This document shows positions 61,548 through 64,000 of a stretch of DNA of 64,000 nt, piece by piece; positions within the stretch are counted from its first letter, which is position 1, and every line of letters begins with the position of its first letter. Both the position numbers and the translations under genes were made by a program. Source of the DNA: Haemonchus contortus (Eukaryota; Nematoda; Chromadorea; Rhabditida; Trichostrongylidae); contig LS997567.1 of the NCBI GenBank assembly GCA_000469685.2, forward strand, positions 45,948,678 to 46,012,677, read 5' to 3'. The notes beneath the pieces were generated by a model. The model did not search any database, was not told where the DNA came from, and saw nothing but the letters and a program-made list of their open reading frames with translations.

Positions 61548-64000
61548 TTAGGCTTAGGCTTAGGCTTAGGCTTAGGCTTAGGCTTAGGCTTAGGCTTAGG
61601 CTTAGGCTTAGGCTTAGGCTTAGGCTTAGGCTTAGGCTTAGGCTTAGGCTTAGGCTTAGGCTTAGGCTTAGGCTTAGGCTTAGGCTTAGGCTTAGGCTTA
61701 GGCTTAGGCTTAGGCTTAGGCTTAGGCTTAGGCTTAGGCTTAGGCTTAGGCTTAGGCTTAGGCTTAGGCTTAGGCTTAGGCTTAGGCTTAGGCTTAGGCT
61801 TAGGCTTAGGCTTAGGCTTAGGCTTAGGCTTAGGCTTAGGCTTAGGCTTAGGCTTAGGCTTAGGCTTAGGCTTAGGCTTAGGCTTAGGCTTAGGCTTAGG
61901 CTTAGGCTTAGGCTTAGGCTTAGGCTTAGGCTTAGGCTTAGGCTTAGGCTTAGGCTTAGGCTTAGGCTTAGGCTTAGGCTTAGGCTTAGGCTTAGGCTTA
62001 GGCTTAGGCTTAGGCTTAGGCTTAGGCTTAGGCTTAGGCTTAGGCTTAGGCTTAGGCTTAGGCTTAGGCTTAGGCTTAGGCTTAGGCTTAGCTTAGGCTT
62101 AGGCTTTAGGCTTAGGCTTAGGCTTAGGCTTAGGCTTAGGCTTAGGCTTAGGCTTAGGCTTAGGCTTAGGCTTAGGCTTAGGCTTAGGCTTAGGCTTAGG
62201 CTTAGGCTTAGGCTTAGGCTTAGGCTTAGGCTTAGGCTTAGGCTTAGGCTTAGTAGGCTTAGGCTTAGGCTTAGGCTTAGGCTTAGGCTTAGGCTTAGGC
62301 TTAGGCTTAGGCTTAGGCTTAGGCTTAGGCTTAGGCTTAGGCTTAGGCTTAGGCTTAGGCTTAGGCTTAGGCTTAGGCTTAGGCTTAGGCTTAGGCTTAG
62401 GCTTAGGCTTAGGCTTAGGCTTAGGCTTAGGCTTAGGCTTAGGCTTAGGCTTAGGCTTTAGGCTTAGGCTTAGGCTTAGGCTTAGGCTTAGGCTTAGGCT
62501 TAGGCTTAGGCTTAGGCTTAGGCTTAGGCTAGGCTTAGGCTTAGGCTTTAGGCTTAGGCTTAGGCTTAGGCTTAGGCTTAGGCTTAGGCTTAGGGCTTAG
62601 GCTTAGGCTTGGCTTAGGCTTAGGCTCATAGGGCTTAGGCTTAGGCTTAGGCTTAGGCTTAGGGCTTAGGCTTTAGCTTAGGCTTAGGCTTAGGCTTAGG
62701 CTTTAGGCTTAGGCTTAGGCTTAGGCTTAGGCTTTAGGCTTAGGCTTAGGCTTAAGGCTTAGGCTTAGGCTTAGGCTTAGGCTTAGGCTTAGGCTTAGGC
62801 TTAGGCTTAGGCTTAGGCTTAGGCTTAGGCTTAGGCTTAGGGCTTTAGGCTTAGGCTTAGGCTTAGGCTTAGGCTTAGGCTTAGGCTTAGGCTTAGGCTT
62901 AGGCTTAGGCTTTAGGCTTAGGCTTAGGCCTTAGGCTTAGGCTTAGGCTTTAGGCTTTAGGCTTAGGCTTTAGGCTTAGGCTTAGGCTTAGGCTTAGGCT
63001 TAGGCTTAGGCTTAGGCTTAGGCTTAGGCTTAGGCTTAGGCTTAGGCTTAGGCTTAGGCTTAGGCTTAGGCTTAGGCTTAGGCTTAGGCTTGGCTTAGGC
63101 TTAGCTTAGGCTTAGGCTTAGGCTTAGGGCTTAGGCTTAGGCTTAGGCTTAGGCTTAGGCTTAGGCTTAGGCTTAGGCTTAGGCTAGGGCTTAGGCTTAG
63201 GCTTAGGGCTTAGGCTTAGGCTTAGGCTTAGGCTTAGGCTTAGGCTTAGGCTTAGGCTTAGCTTAGGCTTTAGGCTTAGGCTTAGGCTTAGGCTTAGGCT
63301 TAGGCTTTAGGCTTAGGCTTAGGCTTAGGCTTAGCTTAGGCTTAGGCTTAGGCTTAGGCTTAGGCTTAGGCTTAGGCTTTAGGCTTAGGCTTAGGCTTAG
63401 GCTTAGCTTAGGCTTAGGCTTAGGCTTAGGCTTAGGCTTTTAGGCTTAGGGCTTAGGCTTAGGCTTAGGCTTAGGCTTAGGCTTAGGCTTAGGCTTAGGC
63501 TTAGGCTTAGGCTTAGGCTTAGGCTTAGGCTTAGGCTTAGGCTTAGGCTTAGGCTTAGGCTTAGGCTTTAGGCTTAGGCTTAGGCTTAGGCTTAGGCTTA
63601 GGCTTAGGCTTAGGCTTAGGCTTAGGCTTAGGCTTAGGCTTAGGCTTAGGCTTAGGCTTAGGCTTAGGCTTAGGCTTAGGCTTAGGCTTAGGCTTAGGCT
63701 TAGGCTTAGGCTTAGGCATAGGCTTAGGCTTAGGCTTAGGCTTAGGCTTAGCTTAGGCTTAGGCTTAGGCTTAGGCTTAGGCTTAGGCTTAGGCTTAGGC
63801 TTAGGCTTAGGCTTAGGCTTAGGCTTAGGCTTAGGCTTAGGCTTAGGCTTAGGCTTAGGCTTAGGCTTAGGCTTAGGCTTAGGCTTAGGCTCAGGCTTAG
63901 GCTTAGGCTTAGGCTTAGGCTTAGGCTTAGGCTTAGGCTTAGGCTTAGGCTTAGGCTTAGGCTTAGGCTTAGGCTTAGGCTTAGGCTTAGGCTTAGGCTT
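61548..64000 (+). repeat. Telomere, (TTAGGC)n
   Basis: About 410 tandem copies of TTAGGC run from 61548 to the window edge, the nematode telomere repeat. The G-rich strand reads 5'->3' rightwards, so this is a right-hand chromosome end. The array is nearly perfect from 61548 to about 62090, irregular to about 63450 (TTTAGGC, TTAGGGC, TTAGC, TAAGGC, a CTCATAGGGC at about 62625), then mostly regular with isolated variants (CATAGGC at about 63717, a TCAGGC at about 63891). The long Leu-Gly and Arg-Leu reading frames across it are artefacts of the repeat. Confidence 0.98.

Noticed and set aside
61521..62461. Long open frames encoding Leu-Gly and Arg-Leu repeats
   Set aside because: They are translations of the telomere hexamer, which has no stop in these frames.

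Overview
The window is a chromosome end of a nematode. It finishes in about 2.45 kb of (TTAGGC)n, the nematode telomere repeat, with the G-rich strand running 5'->3' to the right edge, so the right edge points off the chromosome. Sparse genes, long repeat-filled introns, GC splice-donor use and RTE, mariner, Tc1 and tRNA-SINE families suggest a clade V strongylid such as a hookworm. That placement is inference. No bacterial-type genes, operons or CRISPR arrays are present.

One complete host gene was resolved by hand, on the minus strand (16889..30216, 11 exons, 422 codons). It encodes a signal peptide, three Ig domains, one fibronectin III domain and a hydrophobic C-terminal GPI-type tail. 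This is the architecture of WRK-1/Klingon/Wrapper-type neuronal adhesion proteins. All exon phases agree, and one intron (7) appears to use a GC-AG donor.

The rest is mainly repeats. Left part (1-16.9 kb): tRNA-derived SINEs, a dead full-length mariner (2467-3748), an RTE endonuclease fragment (5.87-7.5 kb), foldback elements, a long inverted repeat (11.07-13.9 kb) enclosing a G-rich tandem array and a MITE rich in TTGGCGCCAA palindromes, an internally deleted mariner and a Tc1-type MITE. The gene's introns (17-30 kb) hold an RTE retroelement inserted in a minisatellite, a MITE, a reverse-transcriptase element split by a TTAA-flanked piggyBac-type MITE, and a SINE. From 30-48 kb there are two SINEs, a (GT)n tract and long unassigned DNA. 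From 48-57.5 kb there are a Tc1 element, a G-rich repeat array, an RTE fragment, a second deleted mariner, a SINE and a rearranged ~1 kb duplication.

The last part (57.5-61.5 kb) ends in the C-terminal half of a CR1/Jockey-like reverse transcriptase whose coding sequence is cut directly by the telomere array. This suggests telomere addition to a broken retroelement. No undescribed multi-gene system is evident; the most notable signals are the telomere junction, the nested insertions and the palindrome-rich MITE.
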